Source: Candidatus Thiodiazotropha sp. (ex Monitilora ramsayi) (lineage in GTDB: Bacteria; Pseudomonadota; Gammaproteobacteria; Chromatiales; Chromatiaceae). Taken from it: a DNA stretch of 64,000 nucleotides. The translations under genes were made by a program, and so were the position numbers. The notes under the pieces were generated by a model. That model made no database searches, was not told where the DNA came from, and saw nothing but the letters and a program-made list of their open reading frames with translations. The DNA is taken from assembly GCA_025655575.1 (NCBI GenBank), contig JAHXIP010000008.1, positions 1-64,000 of the forward strand, read 5' to 3'. This document shows, piece after piece, positions 19,384 to 29,649 of the stretch. Numbering within the stretch: position 1 is the first letter of the stretch; every line of letters starts with the position of its first letter.

Positions 19384-21789
19384 ATGGCTCCGCTGAAGGA
19401 CCACAAACCCGTGTCGACCCTGAATAGCAGAAAAAATAAATACCAGAGTCAGTTTCAGCCCTTACTCAACAGATGTAAGGACACTGCCATTGTCTATATC
19501 AATGCCCTGCTGACAGAACTCTTTAATAATGCCGATAAAGCGCTCACTGATTTCGCACAGAAAGCGGATACCAATGAGATGCAAAACCGCTTCTTCGAAG
19601 CCATGGCCATGATCCGAAATCGCCATGGGCTGGTGGAGCATGAATTCAGAGAACTGGTCAGTGAAGGCTTTGATCAATTCTGGAAAGATGAGCACGAGTA
19701 CAATCCCTTTGCCGATCCCGAGGAAGATTCGGAACTAGAGCTGATCGATCATGAATCGATGGATATCACCACGGCACTGGAAAACATGATCAGTAAAACC
19801 GTCGGCAACCATCGTTCACAGCTGTATGCACTGGGACAGCGGCTCAGCGTAGTCCAAGGTGGACAGAGCATCAAGCACAAGCAGATTCCGGCAGGACCAC
19901 ACCATCTGACTACCGCTTTTAACGAGGCCATAGATGCCTTGGGTCTCGAGACCCGGATCAAGCTCATTGTGCTGGCCCTGTTCGATAAATATGTGCTGAA
20001 ACAGCTCGGCTCTATCTACGAAGATTTCAATAACAGTCTAAAAGAGGCCGGTGTTCTGCCTCACTTACGGCCGACCATCCAAAAATCTCCCGATAGCGGA
20101 AAAGGTGAGTCCGATAGACTGGACGAGGATACCGAGCCGGTACAGGAGCAGACCCAAGAAGAGTTGGGCGAGGAACTGTTCACCAACATCCTTGATATGA
20201 TGGCCCACCAGCGGCAGCACTCTCCGGAGAAGACACGGGCAAGAGCAGCAGCGGCAGCTGCGGCTGGCCGCCAACCGGGTTCCGCACCACCGGCCACACC
20301 GGCCAATCTGGTCGATGCGCTGAATGATATCCAGCCTCCCAAGCGCGCCGACTATATCCCGGATGCCAATGCACCCGGTGCGATCATTCCCAACATTGAG
20401 ATCGACGAGCAGTTCCTGGTCAGGGTCAAACATACCCTTGCCGAGGAAAGACACAAACTGTACGACGAGGTCGGTGCCGACCGTCTGGACTCCGCCGATG
20501 AGGATACGATTGACCTGGTCGGTATGCTGTTCGAGTACATGCTGAATGATCCAGTCCTACCCGCGGTAGCGAAGGCACTGATCAGTCATCTGCACACTCC
20601 CTATCTCAAAGTGGCGATCATCGACAGAAAGCTGCTGACCGACAGCAACCACAACGCAAGACAGCTGCTGGACTCGCTGGTGGAGGCGGGAAGTCATTGG
20701 ATTGATGAGCGAAACCTCAAGCGTGGCATCTATCCGGATATGCAAAATGTGATCGACAGAGTACTCAAAGAGTTCTCTGATAATGTCGACCTCTTCAGCA
20801 ATCTGTTGGCTACATTCAAAAAGCGTATGGATGAGTTCCGTCGCAAGACGGATATCCTTGAAAAACGTGCACAGGACTCACTCAAAGGACGGGAAAAACT
20901 CAACATAGCCCGTCAGCGTGCATCGCAAGAGATGAAGGCTCGCTCCTTCAGCGCCCACCTGCCAAAGCCTGTCAAGGAGTTTCTGGAGCAGACCTGGGTC
21001 GACAAGCTTATCTTCGTTCTGCTTCGTCATCCCGATGGGGAGATGAGCGACGACTGGAAAGAAGCCCTTCGCATCTCCGATGAGATTGCCTGGGCCTTTG
21101 AACCGAAAAGTGAAGGCGAAACCAAAGATATGGAAGCCGCACTGCCGGATCTACGAAAATCCATAGAAGACGGCCTCGCCTCTTTAGGTGGATTTCATCA
21201 GGAGAAAAGCAAGGCACTGTTTGAACTTCTTACACCAGAACAGATAGCTGAGGCCGCAGCAGATGTTTCTTCGAGTGCTGCTCCAGAAACGACACCCACA
21301 CCGGAAACTGAGCCACAACCGGAGCCATCAGCTGCCAGTGAGGAAAAACCAAAACTAGAGGCAGTACCCAAAACTCCATCTACGGAAGAGATGCCCTCAG
21401 CAGCTGAGGAAGCGGAAGAGGAAGAGATTCCGGAGCAGGAAGAGGCCATGATGGAAAAATTGCGCAAGATCCAATTTGGCACCTGGTTCGAAGTCGTAGA
21501 TGCCCGTGGCGGGGAACCTCGCAAAGTGAAGCTTTCCTGGCTCAGCCCATTGACGGCATCTTGTATGTTTGTCGACAGAGCGGGTGTGCAGACGGCCATC
21601 AAGCCTCTCAGAACGCTGGCTCAAGAGATTCTGTCTGGCGAATCGAAGATTCTCGAAGACAGCAGTGATCCATTTGTTGAGAGAACGCTGCACGCTATCC
21701 GTCGCATGCTACAACGCTCTTTGAAAACAACTGAAGATATCGCCAGCGATATTGTCAATGAGGACAACGAAGGAACGAAAGCCAAATAG
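19384..21789 (+). CDS. DUF1631 family protein
   Basis: An 801-residue cytosolic protein of the DUF1631 family, sometimes labelled in databases as thymidine phosphorylase-like without basis that I can see here. The N-terminal 200 residues are helical (FQPLLNRCKDTAIVYINALL), a central Ala/Pro-rich linker covers about 275-325, and the family core (VDLVGMLFEYMLNDPVLP, LISHLHTPYLKVAIID, FLEQTWVDKLIFVL) spans about 330-600. A Pro/Glu-rich linker precedes a C-terminal part (GTWFEVVDARGGEPRKVKLSW) that looks like a small beta-barrel. Its function is unknown; the PilZ gene 18 bases downstream suggests a c-di-GMP context. Confidence 0.88.
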   Translation: MAPLKDHKPVSTLNSRKNKYQSQFQPLLNRCKDTAIVYINALLTELFNNADKALTDFAQKADTNEMQNRFFEAMAMIRNRHGLVEHEFRELVSEGFDQFWKDEHEYNPFADPEEDSELELIDHESMDITTALENMISKTVGNHRSQLYALGQRLSVVQGGQSIKHKQIPAGPHHLTTAFNEAIDALGLETRIKLIVLALFDKYVLKQLGSIYEDFNNSLKEAGVLPHLRPTIQKSPDSGKGESDRLDEDTEPVQEQTQEELGEELFTNILDMMAHQRQHSPEKTRARAAAAAAAGRQPGSAPPATPANLVDALNDIQPPKRADYIPDANAPGAIIPNIEIDEQFLVRVKHTLAEERHKLYDEVGADRLDSADEDTIDLVGMLFEYMLNDPVLPAVAKALISHLHTPYLKVAIIDRKLLTDSNHNARQLLDSLVEAGSHWIDERNLKRGIYPDMQNVIDRVLKEFSDNVDLFSNLLATFKKRMDEFRRKTDILEKRAQDSLKGREKLNIARQRASQEMKARSFSAHLPKPVKEFLEQTWVDKLIFVLLRHPDGEMSDDWKEALRISDEIAWAFEPKSEGETKDMEAALPDLRKSIEDGLASLGGFHQEKSKALFELLTPEQIAEAAADVSSSAAPETTPTPETEPQPEPSAASEEKPKLEAVPKTPSTEEMPSAAEEAEEEEIPEQEEAMMEKLRKIQFGTWFEVVDARGGEPRKVKLSWLSPLTASCMFVDRAGVQTAIKPLRTLAQEILSGESKILEDSSDPFVERTLHAIRRMLQRSLKTTEDIASDIVNEDNEGTKAK

Positions 21790-21807
21790 TGGCAAGGCTT
21801 AGCATTA

Positions 21808-22149
21808 ATGAAAGAACAAAGAAAATCCCCTCGTAAGATCGCCAATGAGATTCTAGAAGTCACCGACCAGATAACCGGCCTGCAGATTGGCCGGGTTGTC
21901 AATGTTAGTGCTGATGGTCTGATGCTGTTAAGCGAAGACCCTATTGTCGCTGGATCCGTGTTTCAGATGGACATGATGTTGTCAAACAAGACAGGCGGGG
22001 ATGAAAAAGTTTCGTTCCGTGCCGAAGCTGTCTGGAGCACCGAGGCAACACAACCCAACAGCTTCTGGACTGGCCTGCATATTGTCGATATTTCTCCAGA
22101 AGACGTTCTCTTGATCGACAAGCTGATTCTTGATTGGTATTCCAGTTAG
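21808..22149 (+). CDS. PilZ domain protein (probable c-di-GMP receptor)
   Basis: A 113-residue stand-alone PilZ domain. Both c-di-GMP motifs are present: RKSPR (RxxxR, residues 5-9) and NVSADG (D/NxSxxG, residues 32-37), so binding is plausible. The rest (AEAVWSTEATQPNSFWTGLHIVDI) follows the PilZ barrel pattern. It lies 18 bases after the DUF1631 gene and is likely co-transcribed with it. Target process unknown; surface polysaccharide, pili or secretion would fit the family. Confidence 0.9.
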   Translation: MKEQRKSPRKIANEILEVTDQITGLQIGRVVNVSADGLMLLSEDPIVAGSVFQMDMMLSNKTGGDEKVSFRAEAVWSTEATQPNSFWTGLHIVDISPEDVLLIDKLILDWYSS

Positions 22150-22165
22150 TACAAGCAGACCCTAA

Positions 22166-22795
22166 TCAGTCAAGCATAGCCAGGCGGTTACGCTCGTACT
22201 CGCCCATCACCTTATCGACGTAGTTCATTGTCTCCTGATAAGGTGGGATTTTGTTGCCATATCGCTTCACTGCATTCTCACCCGCATTGTAGGCAGCCAA
22301 TGCCAGCCGGATATCATATTCGAATTGAATCAGCAGATCGCTGAGATAGCGCGCACCACCCTCCAGGTTCTGCTTCGGATCGTAACTATCGTTTACACCA
22401 TAGCGACTGGCTGTCGCCGGCATGAGCTGCATCAGCCCCTGCGCACCTTTTTTTGAGATTGCCTTGGGATTGTAAGCGGACTCCACCCTAACCATGGCAT
22501 GTAACAGACCGGGATGTAGGCGCAGCTCCTTCGCTACCGTTTCAATTATCGGGGTGAATTTTGATTTATTCTCACGCATTTTGGCCAGACTGTAGTTACC
22601 CTTGCGGGACTTACTTGGGCCGCTACGCCAGATGAGGCGATAGTTTCCACTCATCGGCCGATCTGTAAAATGAAAACCTCCGTCTTTACCGCGGTACTTA
22701 TAAATCTCAGCGTGAACGGAAAGTGGCGCAAGCGATATGACAGCAGCCACAATCAGGCAATAGGTAATTTTTCTCTTCGCTTGTCCTGAAAACAT
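22166..22795 (-). CDS. Periplasmic lytic transglycosylase (DUF4124 plus SLT domain)
   Basis: A Sec signal peptide (KRKITYCLIVAAVISLAPLS, cleavage after VHA) is followed by a DUF4124-type segment (EIYKYRGKDGGFHFTD) and a soluble lytic transglycosylase domain. The SLT catalytic Glu is in MVRVESAYNPKAIS, then GAQGLMQLMPATA and ALAAYNAGENAV, all diagnostic. Such enzymes cleave peptidoglycan to 1,6-anhydro products and are often housekeeping or secretion-associated. I prefer ATG 22795 because it makes a normal signal peptide; an upstream ATG at 22852 has a GGAG site and would add 19 residues. It converges with the PilZ gene. Confidence 0.9.
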   Translation of the reverse strand: MFSGQAKRKITYCLIVAAVISLAPLSVHAEIYKYRGKDGGFHFTDRPMSGNYRLIWRSGPSKSRKGNYSLAKMRENKSKFTPIIETVAKELRLHPGLLHAMVRVESAYNPKAISKKGAQGLMQLMPATASRYGVNDSYDPKQNLEGGARYLSDLLIQFEYDIRLALAAYNAGENAVKRYGNKIPPYQETMNYVDKVMGEYERNRLAMLD

Positions 22796-22896
22796 GTCCT
22801 CGCCCTGATCGTCGACCTCCGGTATTGCCCGGCATACCCCTATATTCGGCATTTTTCTCCGCTACTTGAGCTTCAATTGCACAGCACCATTCTCAA

Positions 22897-23385
22897 TCAT
22901 GCCCCACAACATTTTTTATATTTTTTACCGCTACCGCAGGAACAGGGGTCATTCCGCCCTATTTTTGGCTGGTCTCTCATGGTTGTTTTCGGCGTTACCA
23001 GACGGCCATCGACATAATACCAGTTGCCATCCAGCTTGCTGAAACGGCTGATTTCGTGATGGGGTTTGATCATGCCGCCTTCTTTGTAGGTGGCAATGAA
23101 CTCCACATTCCCTTCTTGGTCTCCTGCAGCACCCCCGTTGACATCAACCACCACCAGCCCCATCCATTGGGCCGCCTCAGCCCAACGCCGGGTTGCGGCC
23201 ACATCATGGTCCTGCCGGTGGTCCGGGTGCAGTGACTCGTGGAGAAAATCGGTCTGCCTGGTTACGAAGGCCGCATATCGGGCACGCATGAGCGCTTCCG
23301 CCGTCTCCGCCTTGACTGTGCCGGAAAGAATGGGACCACAGCATTGATCATATTCGCTGCTGGAACCACAACAACACGCTGTCAT
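22897..23385 (-). CDS. YchJ family protein with SEC-C zinc motifs
   Basis: A 162-residue YchJ-like (UPF0225) protein. It has an N-terminal [15 protein letters not shown] and a C-terminal SEC-C motif [19 protein letters not shown], both Cys-rich zinc-binding segments like that at the end of SecA. The middle ([20 protein letters not shown]) is an NTF2-like fold. Its role is unknown; a folding or translation-related function is often suggested. It is followed downstream (minus direction) by the transglycosylase gene. Confidence 0.9.
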   Translation of the reverse strand: MTACCCGSSSEYDQCCGPILSGTVKAETAEALMRARYAAFVTRQTDFLHESLHPDHRQDHDVAATRRWAEAAQWMGLVVVDVNGGAAGDQEGNVEFIATYKEGGMIKPHHEISRFSKLDGNWYYVDGRLVTPKTTMRDQPKIGRNDPCSCGSGKKYKKCCGA

Positions 23386-23728
23386 TTACGTCTCCTGAAG
23401 AGTTTTCTTACATACGAACAATAACATAAGGAGTGATATCCCCCCAAAATCGTAAAGTGGATGCCACCACGAGAAGTTATCCTGAAGCCATAAAAAAAGG
23501 TGGGACAGGCCCACCTCGAGTTCCCCAATGACTGGGGTAGAGTGACTGGAAATCAGGAATGACTCCCGGTTGAGTCAGGCGCTCTTCAATAAACCGTATC
23601 GGCCCGGCTCGGAAATCACCCCTACCCGTGTGACTTTAGCGCCATGATATGACAATTTGATGGCAGACTGCTGACTCATTCATGACCTTAAACGCAGAGA
23701 GGCCAAACTGAATACCGAACAGTCCTGA
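23386..23728. other. Intergenic region between ychJ and hrpA
   Basis: These 343 bases carry the hrpA terminator (23492-23516) and the ychJ promoter region. The rest, about 23520-23728, shows no reading frame with a binding site, no repeat and no RNA gene that I can recognise. Confidence 0.4.
23492..23516 (-). terminator. Rho-independent terminator downstream of hrpA
   Basis: On the minus strand AGGTGGG and CCCACCT form a 7-bp stem around a five-base loop, followed by seven T. It lies about 210 bases after the hrpA stop and would protect ychJ from read-through. Confidence 0.8.
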
Positions 23729-26700
23729 TCACAGGCCAAGCGCCTCCCACCGCTTTTCCACCCGCTTCACGGAAACCGGGAATGCGGTTCCCAACTCCTG
23801 GGCAAACAGTGAAACCCTCAACTCCTCCAGTTGCCAACGAATCTCCTCAACCCGCTCATCGATGCTACCCGCATGTCGGCATTGTGCCTCCCACGACGCC
23901 CATCTCTGTTGTATGTCCGCCATTTCTCCCATTCGTTGCTGGTCCCTGCCCGCCGCGTGGGTCAGCTTCTCCGCACGTTTTAATATGCCCTTGAGATATC
24001 GTGGATAATTGACCAGTTGCACTTCCGGGATTTGAGAAAGAAACCCCTTGTAAACCAAACGGTTTAATTGCTGCTGCATATCCATCAGGGAAATCATCCA
24101 GTGCTTTTGGGTAATGGCTGCAAGCGATTTTCGCACCTGGTGATAGTATTCAAGTATCTGATCCAAGCTTTCGCAAACCCTGTTTGCCTGCTGCACCATC
24201 TCTCCTCGGTTCCCTTTGATCCGCTGGCGGAATGTCGCCTCATCTCGAATCTCCGGTAGATTATTGAGGAAGGTCCGATCCACGACATAGCTGATCAGTT
24301 CACCCTCAAGACCTGACTGCATTTCGGCGTTTAAATCATCTGGTGCATCGGGTACTTTTGCATAGTAGAGACGTAGCTTTTCCAGATGTAGCAGGTTCCT
24401 ACGCAGATAACGTATATCTTTCGCCAGATTGAGCATGATCAAGCGCCTGACACCAGCCTTATGCAGCCTTTTTGCATTCGCCTCAGCATCGATGAGCCGT
24501 ATCGCAACACTCTCTCCTTCATCCACTAATGATGGATAACCCATGAGTGAGATTTGTCCCTGCTCGATTGACAGATTTGTTGGCAGTGAACCAAAATCCC
24601 ATTCACGGATACCCTGTCTTTCCAGGTCGGGGGCAGATAGCTGCCGATGCGCACTTCCGGGCTGTCCAGCATATTGATCTTTCAAGCTGCTAAGGTCCCT
24701 GCTCTCTTGCAAAGCCTTACCATCGCTGTCTACCACACGAACTTGCATCCGCAGGTGTATAGGTAACTCGTTATCATTCCAGGCAGATTCAGGAATATGC
24801 ACACCGCTCATAGACTTGAGCCGCTCTCCAAGTACCTGCACCAGCGGGCGGTCTGTCTGGTGCAGGTCTTTCATACAGGCATCGGCGTAGTCAGGAACAG
24901 GCACGAAGGAGCGCCTGAGTGATTTGGGCAAGCCTCTGATCAGCGCGATGATGCGTTCTTTCAGCAGACCGGGCACCAGCCACTGGAGCCTGGCCTCAGT
25001 GACCTGATTCAGTGCATCCTGCGGTACTAACAACGTCACCCCATCCACCTCTCTACCAGGCTCAAAATGATACTCAAGGGGGAGTTGTATACTGTTGATT
25101 TCCAGACTATCAGGAAAAGACGCCGTATCGATAGAACCTGCCTCTTCCCGAATCAGGTCGACCTCACTCATGTAGAGTCGCTTGGGGTTTGTCTTAGCCT
25201 CGCTTCGCAACCACTTTTCAAAATTTGGCGTGGTTGAGATCCCCTCCGGTATCCGCTCATCATAGAAACTGTAGATACGCTCCTCATCGACCAGAATATC
25301 CCGCCGTCTGGCCTTGGACTCCCTGTCCCTGACATCTGCAATCAAACTCTGATTGTGCCGCCAGAAGGGCGCTCGGGTATGAAAATCCCCATCCACCAGA
25401 GCCGATCGAATAAAAATCTCTCTGGCGACGGCGGGGTCAATAGGACTGAAATTGATCTTTCGTCGGTTGACCAACACAAGGCCAAACAGGGTGACCTTCT
25501 CATACCCTGCCACCTGACCCCGCTTCTTTTCCCAGTGAGGTTCTGAGTAACCACGTTTAACCAGATGACCCGCCGCCTGCTCCACCCACTTTGGATCGAT
25601 CTGGGCAACACCACGGGCATAAAGCTTTGTCGTCTCCACCAATTCAGCAGCAACAACCCATTTGGGTTGCGCTTTGAACAGTCCGGAGCCGGGAAAGATG
25701 TGAAAGCGACTGTTACGTGCACCTAAATAGTCGCGATCCTTGCTCCTGAAGCCGATGTGGCTGAGTAGTCCGCTAAGCAGCGCACGATGAATAGCCTCAT
25801 AGCCACCCTCTTTTTCACTCTCCTTAAAGCCCATATCGTGTAATTGAGTCCGCAGCTGAGTATGGATGTCATGCCACTCCTGAATACGCATCCAGGAGAG
25901 AAACTCACTACGGCACCATTGTCGGAATTTATGCTTGGAAAGATGACGTCGCTGTTTCTCCATCGCCGACCAGAGATCGAGATAGGTTGTAAAGTCCGAC
26001 TGCTCATTACGGTATTGCGCATGGGCCTGATCAGCCTGCTGCTGCTTGTCCATCGGCCTATCCCGCGGGTCCTGTATGGTGAGAGCGGCGGCAATAATCA
26101 TCACCTCCCGCAGACAGTGCGTCTTTGCCGCCGATAGCAGCATGCGTCCGATACGGGGGTCCACCGGCAGACGGGCAAGCTGCTGGCCGATGCGGGTGAC
26201 ACGTCGTTCTCCATCAACTGCACCGATCTCTTCCAATACCCGATAGCCATCTTTGATGAGCCGGTGATCTGGGGGATCGATAAACGGGAAACTGTCGATC
26301 TCCCCAAACCCCAACAGCTTCATCTGCAAAATGACAGACGCAAGATTGGTTCGCTGTATCTCAGGCTCGGTAAAGGCTCGACGCGACTCAAAATCCTCCT
26401 CCGGGTAGAGCCGGACACAGACACCGGCCGCGACCCGGCCACAGCGTCCCTTACGCTGATCCGCCGATGCCTGGGAGACTCGCTCCACCGGCAACCGCTG
26501 AACCTTGCTGCGATGACTGTAGCGACTGATTCGTGCAAAACCACTGTCGATGACATAGCGAATACCGGGAACAGTCAGGGAAGTTTCGGCCACATTGGTC
26601 GAGAGAACGATTCGGCGAGACCCATGGGCTTTGAACACTTTTCCCTGCTCTGCCGGACTGAGGCGCGCATAGAGTGGCAGTACCTCGGTCAGTGGTAGCT

Positions 26701-27670
26701 TGTGCTTGCGGAGCGTCTCAGCAGTCTCACGAATCTCCCTTTCACCACTGAGAAAAATAAGAATGTCTCCACGATCGATACGTGAGAGTTCATCCACCGC
26801 ATCGAGAATTGCCTGCTGCATAATATCGTCACGCTCATACCCACTCTCTTCTTCTGGTGGACGGTAGCGTGTCTCCACCGGATAGGTCCTGCCCGAGACT
26901 TCGATTACCGGGGCACCATCGAAATGGTCGGAAAAGCGTTGAGGATCAATCGTGGCTGAGGTGATGATGACTTTGAGATCCGGGCGCTTGGGCAGCAGCT
27001 CTTTCAGATACCCCAGCAGAAAGTCTATGTTGAGGCTGCGTTCATGGGCCTCGTCGATAATCAGTGTGTCGTATTGACTAAGCCTTGGGTCCTGCTGGAT
27101 TTCAGCCAGCAGGATGCCGTCAGTCATCAGTTTTACCAGGCTGTGTGGACCAATCCGGTCATTGAAGCGCACTTTATAGCCAACGATATCACCCGTTTCC
27201 GTGCCCAGCTCACTGGCCACCCGTGCAGCCAGGCTGCGTGCAGCGATACGCCGGGGCTGTGTATGACCGATAAAGCCAGAGACTCCACGCCCCAGACTCA
27301 GACAGATTTTCGGTAACTGGGTCGATTTACCGGAACCCGTTTCGCCGCACAGGATCACCACCTGATGCGCTTCAATCAGGTTTTTGATCTCCTGCAGCCG
27401 TTGGGTAATGGGAAGTTCTTGAGGAAACGCCGGACTCGGCTGTCGTGCACGTCTTTGTGCCAACCTTTGCTGTGAAATGACAATGGATTTCCACAGCTTA
27501 GACAACCCCTCTTCATAGGGCTGATTGTTCTTCACTCGCCGTTGTAAACCTATAAGACGACGACGTAGAGCATACCTGTCCGCCGGCATACAGCCGTCAA
27601 TCTCGGACGTCTCGGGGAGATCCAAACCTGCTGTTTTCAACGGTTGGTGATGTGGGGACTTTTCGTGCAA
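23729..27670 (-). CDS. hrpA: ATP-dependent RNA helicase HrpA
   Basis: A 1313-residue DEAH-box helicase of the HrpA type, which in E. coli rescues stalled ribosomes by acting on mRNA. Walker A GETGSGKST is near residues 109-117, DEAHERSLNIDFLLGYL near 204, SATID next, and QRKGRCGRVAAG is motif VI. The helicase-associated domain, the OB fold and the long DUF3418 C-terminal half are all present, so the gene is full length. Homologous sequence extends upstream of the first ATG (27589), so I keep the longer form with a TTG start at 27670, although no good ribosome binding site is visible. Confidence 0.93.
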   Translation of the reverse strand: MHEKSPHHQPLKTAGLDLPETSEIDGCMPADRYALRRRLIGLQRRVKNNQPYEEGLSKLWKSIVISQQRLAQRRARQPSPAFPQELPITQRLQEIKNLIEAHQVVILCGETGSGKSTQLPKICLSLGRGVSGFIGHTQPRRIAARSLAARVASELGTETGDIVGYKVRFNDRIGPHSLVKLMTDGILLAEIQQDPRLSQYDTLIIDEAHERSLNIDFLLGYLKELLPKRPDLKVIITSATIDPQRFSDHFDGAPVIEVSGRTYPVETRYRPPEEESGYERDDIMQQAILDAVDELSRIDRGDILIFLSGEREIRETAETLRKHKLPLTEVLPLYARLSPAEQGKVFKAHGSRRIVLSTNVAETSLTVPGIRYVIDSGFARISRYSHRSKVQRLPVERVSQASADQRKGRCGRVAAGVCVRLYPEEDFESRRAFTEPEIQRTNLASVILQMKLLGFGEIDSFPFIDPPDHRLIKDGYRVLEEIGAVDGERRVTRIGQQLARLPVDPRIGRMLLSAAKTHCLREVMIIAAALTIQDPRDRPMDKQQQADQAHAQYRNEQSDFTTYLDLWSAMEKQRRHLSKHKFRQWCRSEFLSWMRIQEWHDIHTQLRTQLHDMGFKESEKEGGYEAIHRALLSGLLSHIGFRSKDRDYLGARNSRFHIFPGSGLFKAQPKWVVAAELVETTKLYARGVAQIDPKWVEQAAGHLVKRGYSEPHWEKKRGQVAGYEKVTLFGLVLVNRRKINFSPIDPAVAREIFIRSALVDGDFHTRAPFWRHNQSLIADVRDRESKARRRDILVDEERIYSFYDERIPEGISTTPNFEKWLRSEAKTNPKRLYMSEVDLIREEAGSIDTASFPDSLEINSIQLPLEYHFEPGREVDGVTLLVPQDALNQVTEARLQWLVPGLLKERIIALIRGLPKSLRRSFVPVPDYADACMKDLHQTDRPLVQVLGERLKSMSGVHIPESAWNDNELPIHLRMQVRVVDSDGKALQESRDLSSLKDQYAGQPGSAHRQLSAPDLERQGIREWDFGSLPTNLSIEQGQISLMGYPSLVDEGESVAIRLIDAEANAKRLHKAGVRRLIMLNLAKDIRYLRRNLLHLEKLRLYYAKVPDAPDDLNAEMQSGLEGELISYVVDRTFLNNLPEIRDEATFRQRIKGNRGEMVQQANRVCESLDQILEYYHQVRKSLAAITQKHWMISLMDMQQQLNRLVYKGFLSQIPEVQLVNYPRYLKGILKRAEKLTHAAGRDQQRMGEMADIQQRWASWEAQCRHAGSIDERVEEIRWQLEELRVSLFAQELGTAFPVSVKRVEKRWEALGL

Positions 27671-27887
27671 GGGAGGGCTGTGTCCGCAATTAAACGCTAG
27701 TGGAGGCGAATAGATGCGGATTCTAACACACCGAAATTGTTCCTCACCCCCGAGGATTCAGGCTGCATGTGGGAAACATGCCATACGGCTTAGCTGTACT
27801 CTGCGAGATAAAACGCACTCACACGAGAGGTAGCCTAAAAATGCCTCATCTAGAACCGTCGTGTGTAAACTCTCGGTTTTGGTAAAC

Positions 27888-29288
27888 CTAGTGCCCACCA
27901 CCCTTTAGCGCAGTGACCATACCTTCGATGGTATCTTTGGCATCACCGAAAATTAACGATGTGTTGTCCTGGTAGAACAGCAGATTATCCACACCGGAGT
28001 AACCCGGATTCATGGAGCGTTTGAGGAAGTAAATCTGCCTCGACTTTGCAGCCTCAAGAATCGGCATACCGTAGATCGGGCTGGAGGAATCGGATTTCGC
28101 CGCCGGATTGACCACGTCATTCGCACCCACAACCAGCGTGACATCTGCAGTCGGAAACTCTGAGTTGATCTCATCCATCTCCACCACATGGTCATAAGGT
28201 ATATCTGCCTCAGCCAGTAGCACATTCATATGCCCCGGCATACGGCCTGCGACAGGATGAATGGCGAATTTAACACTGACATCATGCTTCTCCAGCAACT
28301 CCATCATCTCTTTCAAAGCATGTTGAGCCTGGGCCACTGCCATGCCATATCCCGGCACGATAATGACCTTGTTCGCATCTTCCATCCAGTAGATGGCATC
28401 ATCCACTGAGGCGGACTTTACCCCCTTCTGCGCCGCCTGGCCGGCAGCACTCACTTCACCGCCACTCTCGCTGCCGAAACCACCGAATACCACATTAATG
28501 ATCGAGCGGTTCATGGCGCGACACATGATGAAAGAGAGAATCGCACCAGAGAAACCGACGAGTGCACCGACAATGATCAGCAGCAGATTACCCAGGGTAA
28601 AACCGGTAGCGGCCGCCGCCCAACCCGAGTAGCTGTTGAGCATGGAGATGATGACCGGCATGTCAGCACCGCCAATTGGGATGATCAGGGTAAAGCCCAG
28701 CACGAAGGCGATCAGTGTCATCAGCACCAGTGAGGTCATACTCTCGGTCATACCGAAATGGATACCCAGCAGCACAGTCGCCACCGCCATGGCGGCATTC
28801 AGCATATGCTGCCCTTTGAATTTAACCGGGGCGCCGCTAACCAATCCTTGCAGCTTGGCGAAAGCCACCACGGAACCGGAAAATGTGATCGCACCGATGA
28901 TGATGCCAGCGGAAAGCTCGCCCATCATCACTGGGTTAAGTGTGCCGGCAGCATCATGATTTAGATAGGTTCCGATCGCTACCAGAACCGCGGCCATACC
29001 GACAAAACTATGCAATGCCGCCACCAGTTGCGGCATGGCTGTCATCTGTACTCTCGAAGCAAGAACCGTCCCGATAACAGCACCGGCTGCAACACCGGCA
29101 ATAATAAAGCCGTACGACTGAACCTCACTCCCCAGTAGGGTGGCGATGATGGCAATGGCCATACCTGCGATACCGAGATAATTACCCCGTCTGGCGGATG
29201 CCGGATGGGTAAGACCTTTCAACGCCAGGATGAAAAGAATTGCGGATATGAGGTAGGCGACTGCCTGAGTATTTGCGGATATCTCCAT
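27888..29288 (-). CDS. pntB: NAD(P) transhydrogenase subunit beta
   Basis: The 466-residue PntB has about eight membrane segments in its first 280 residues (proton channel) and a C-terminal NADP(H)-binding domain with VPGYGMAVAQAQHALKE and VVGANDVVNPAA. With the two alpha polypeptides it couples hydride transfer between NADH and NADP+ to proton flow across the inner membrane. It is the last gene of the operon and starts 12 bases after pntAB. Confidence 0.96.
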   Translation of the reverse strand: MEISANTQAVAYLISAILFILALKGLTHPASARRGNYLGIAGMAIAIIATLLGSEVQSYGFIIAGVAAGAVIGTVLASRVQMTAMPQLVAALHSFVGMAAVLVAIGTYLNHDAAGTLNPVMMGELSAGIIIGAITFSGSVVAFAKLQGLVSGAPVKFKGQHMLNAAMAVATVLLGIHFGMTESMTSLVLMTLIAFVLGFTLIIPIGGADMPVIISMLNSYSGWAAAATGFTLGNLLLIIVGALVGFSGAILSFIMCRAMNRSIINVVFGGFGSESGGEVSAAGQAAQKGVKSASVDDAIYWMEDANKVIIVPGYGMAVAQAQHALKEMMELLEKHDVSVKFAIHPVAGRMPGHMNVLLAEADIPYDHVVEMDEINSEFPTADVTLVVGANDVVNPAAKSDSSSPIYGMPILEAAKSRQIYFLKRSMNPGYSGVDNLLFYQDNTSLIFGDAKDTIEGMVTALKGGGH

Positions 29289-29300
29289 GGAAGCAGCCCT

Positions 29301-29588
29301 TTATTTGTCTTTTTTCTTGAACATGGCAAGCATGCGGTTGGTCACCAGAAAGCCACCAAAAACATTGATCGATGCAAGCAGCACTGCAATGAAGCCGAAC
29401 AGCTCCGCAGCGGTACCGACAGCATCAAGCCCGGTCACCAAAAGGGCACCAACGATGATGATGCCGGAAATGGCATTGGTCAGAGCGACCAGCGGGGTAT
29501 GCAGTGAGGGCGTAACGCCCCAGATCACCCAATACCCGATAAAACAGGAAAGGACAAAAATATAGAGAGCAACCAGTGTATCAGGCAT
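29301..29588 (-). CDS. pntAB: NAD(P) transhydrogenase subunit alpha, part 2 (membrane)
   Basis: A 95-residue membrane protein with three hydrophobic helices ([36 protein letters not shown] and the following segment). It corresponds to the membrane part of E. coli PntA, here a separate polypeptide as in Rhodospirillum-type three-subunit enzymes. [18 protein letters not shown] is the conserved stretch. It sits between pntAA and pntB in one operon. Confidence 0.94.
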   Translation of the reverse strand: MPDTLVALYIFVLSCFIGYWVIWGVTPSLHTPLVALTNAISGIIIVGALLVTGLDAVGTAAELFGFIAVLLASINVFGGFLVTNRMLAMFKKKDK

Positions 29589-29649
29589 CGGTTTATCCTT
29601 CGTTTATAAAAGCCGCATGAGTCCTAATGGATGTATGGTACAAAGAGGC

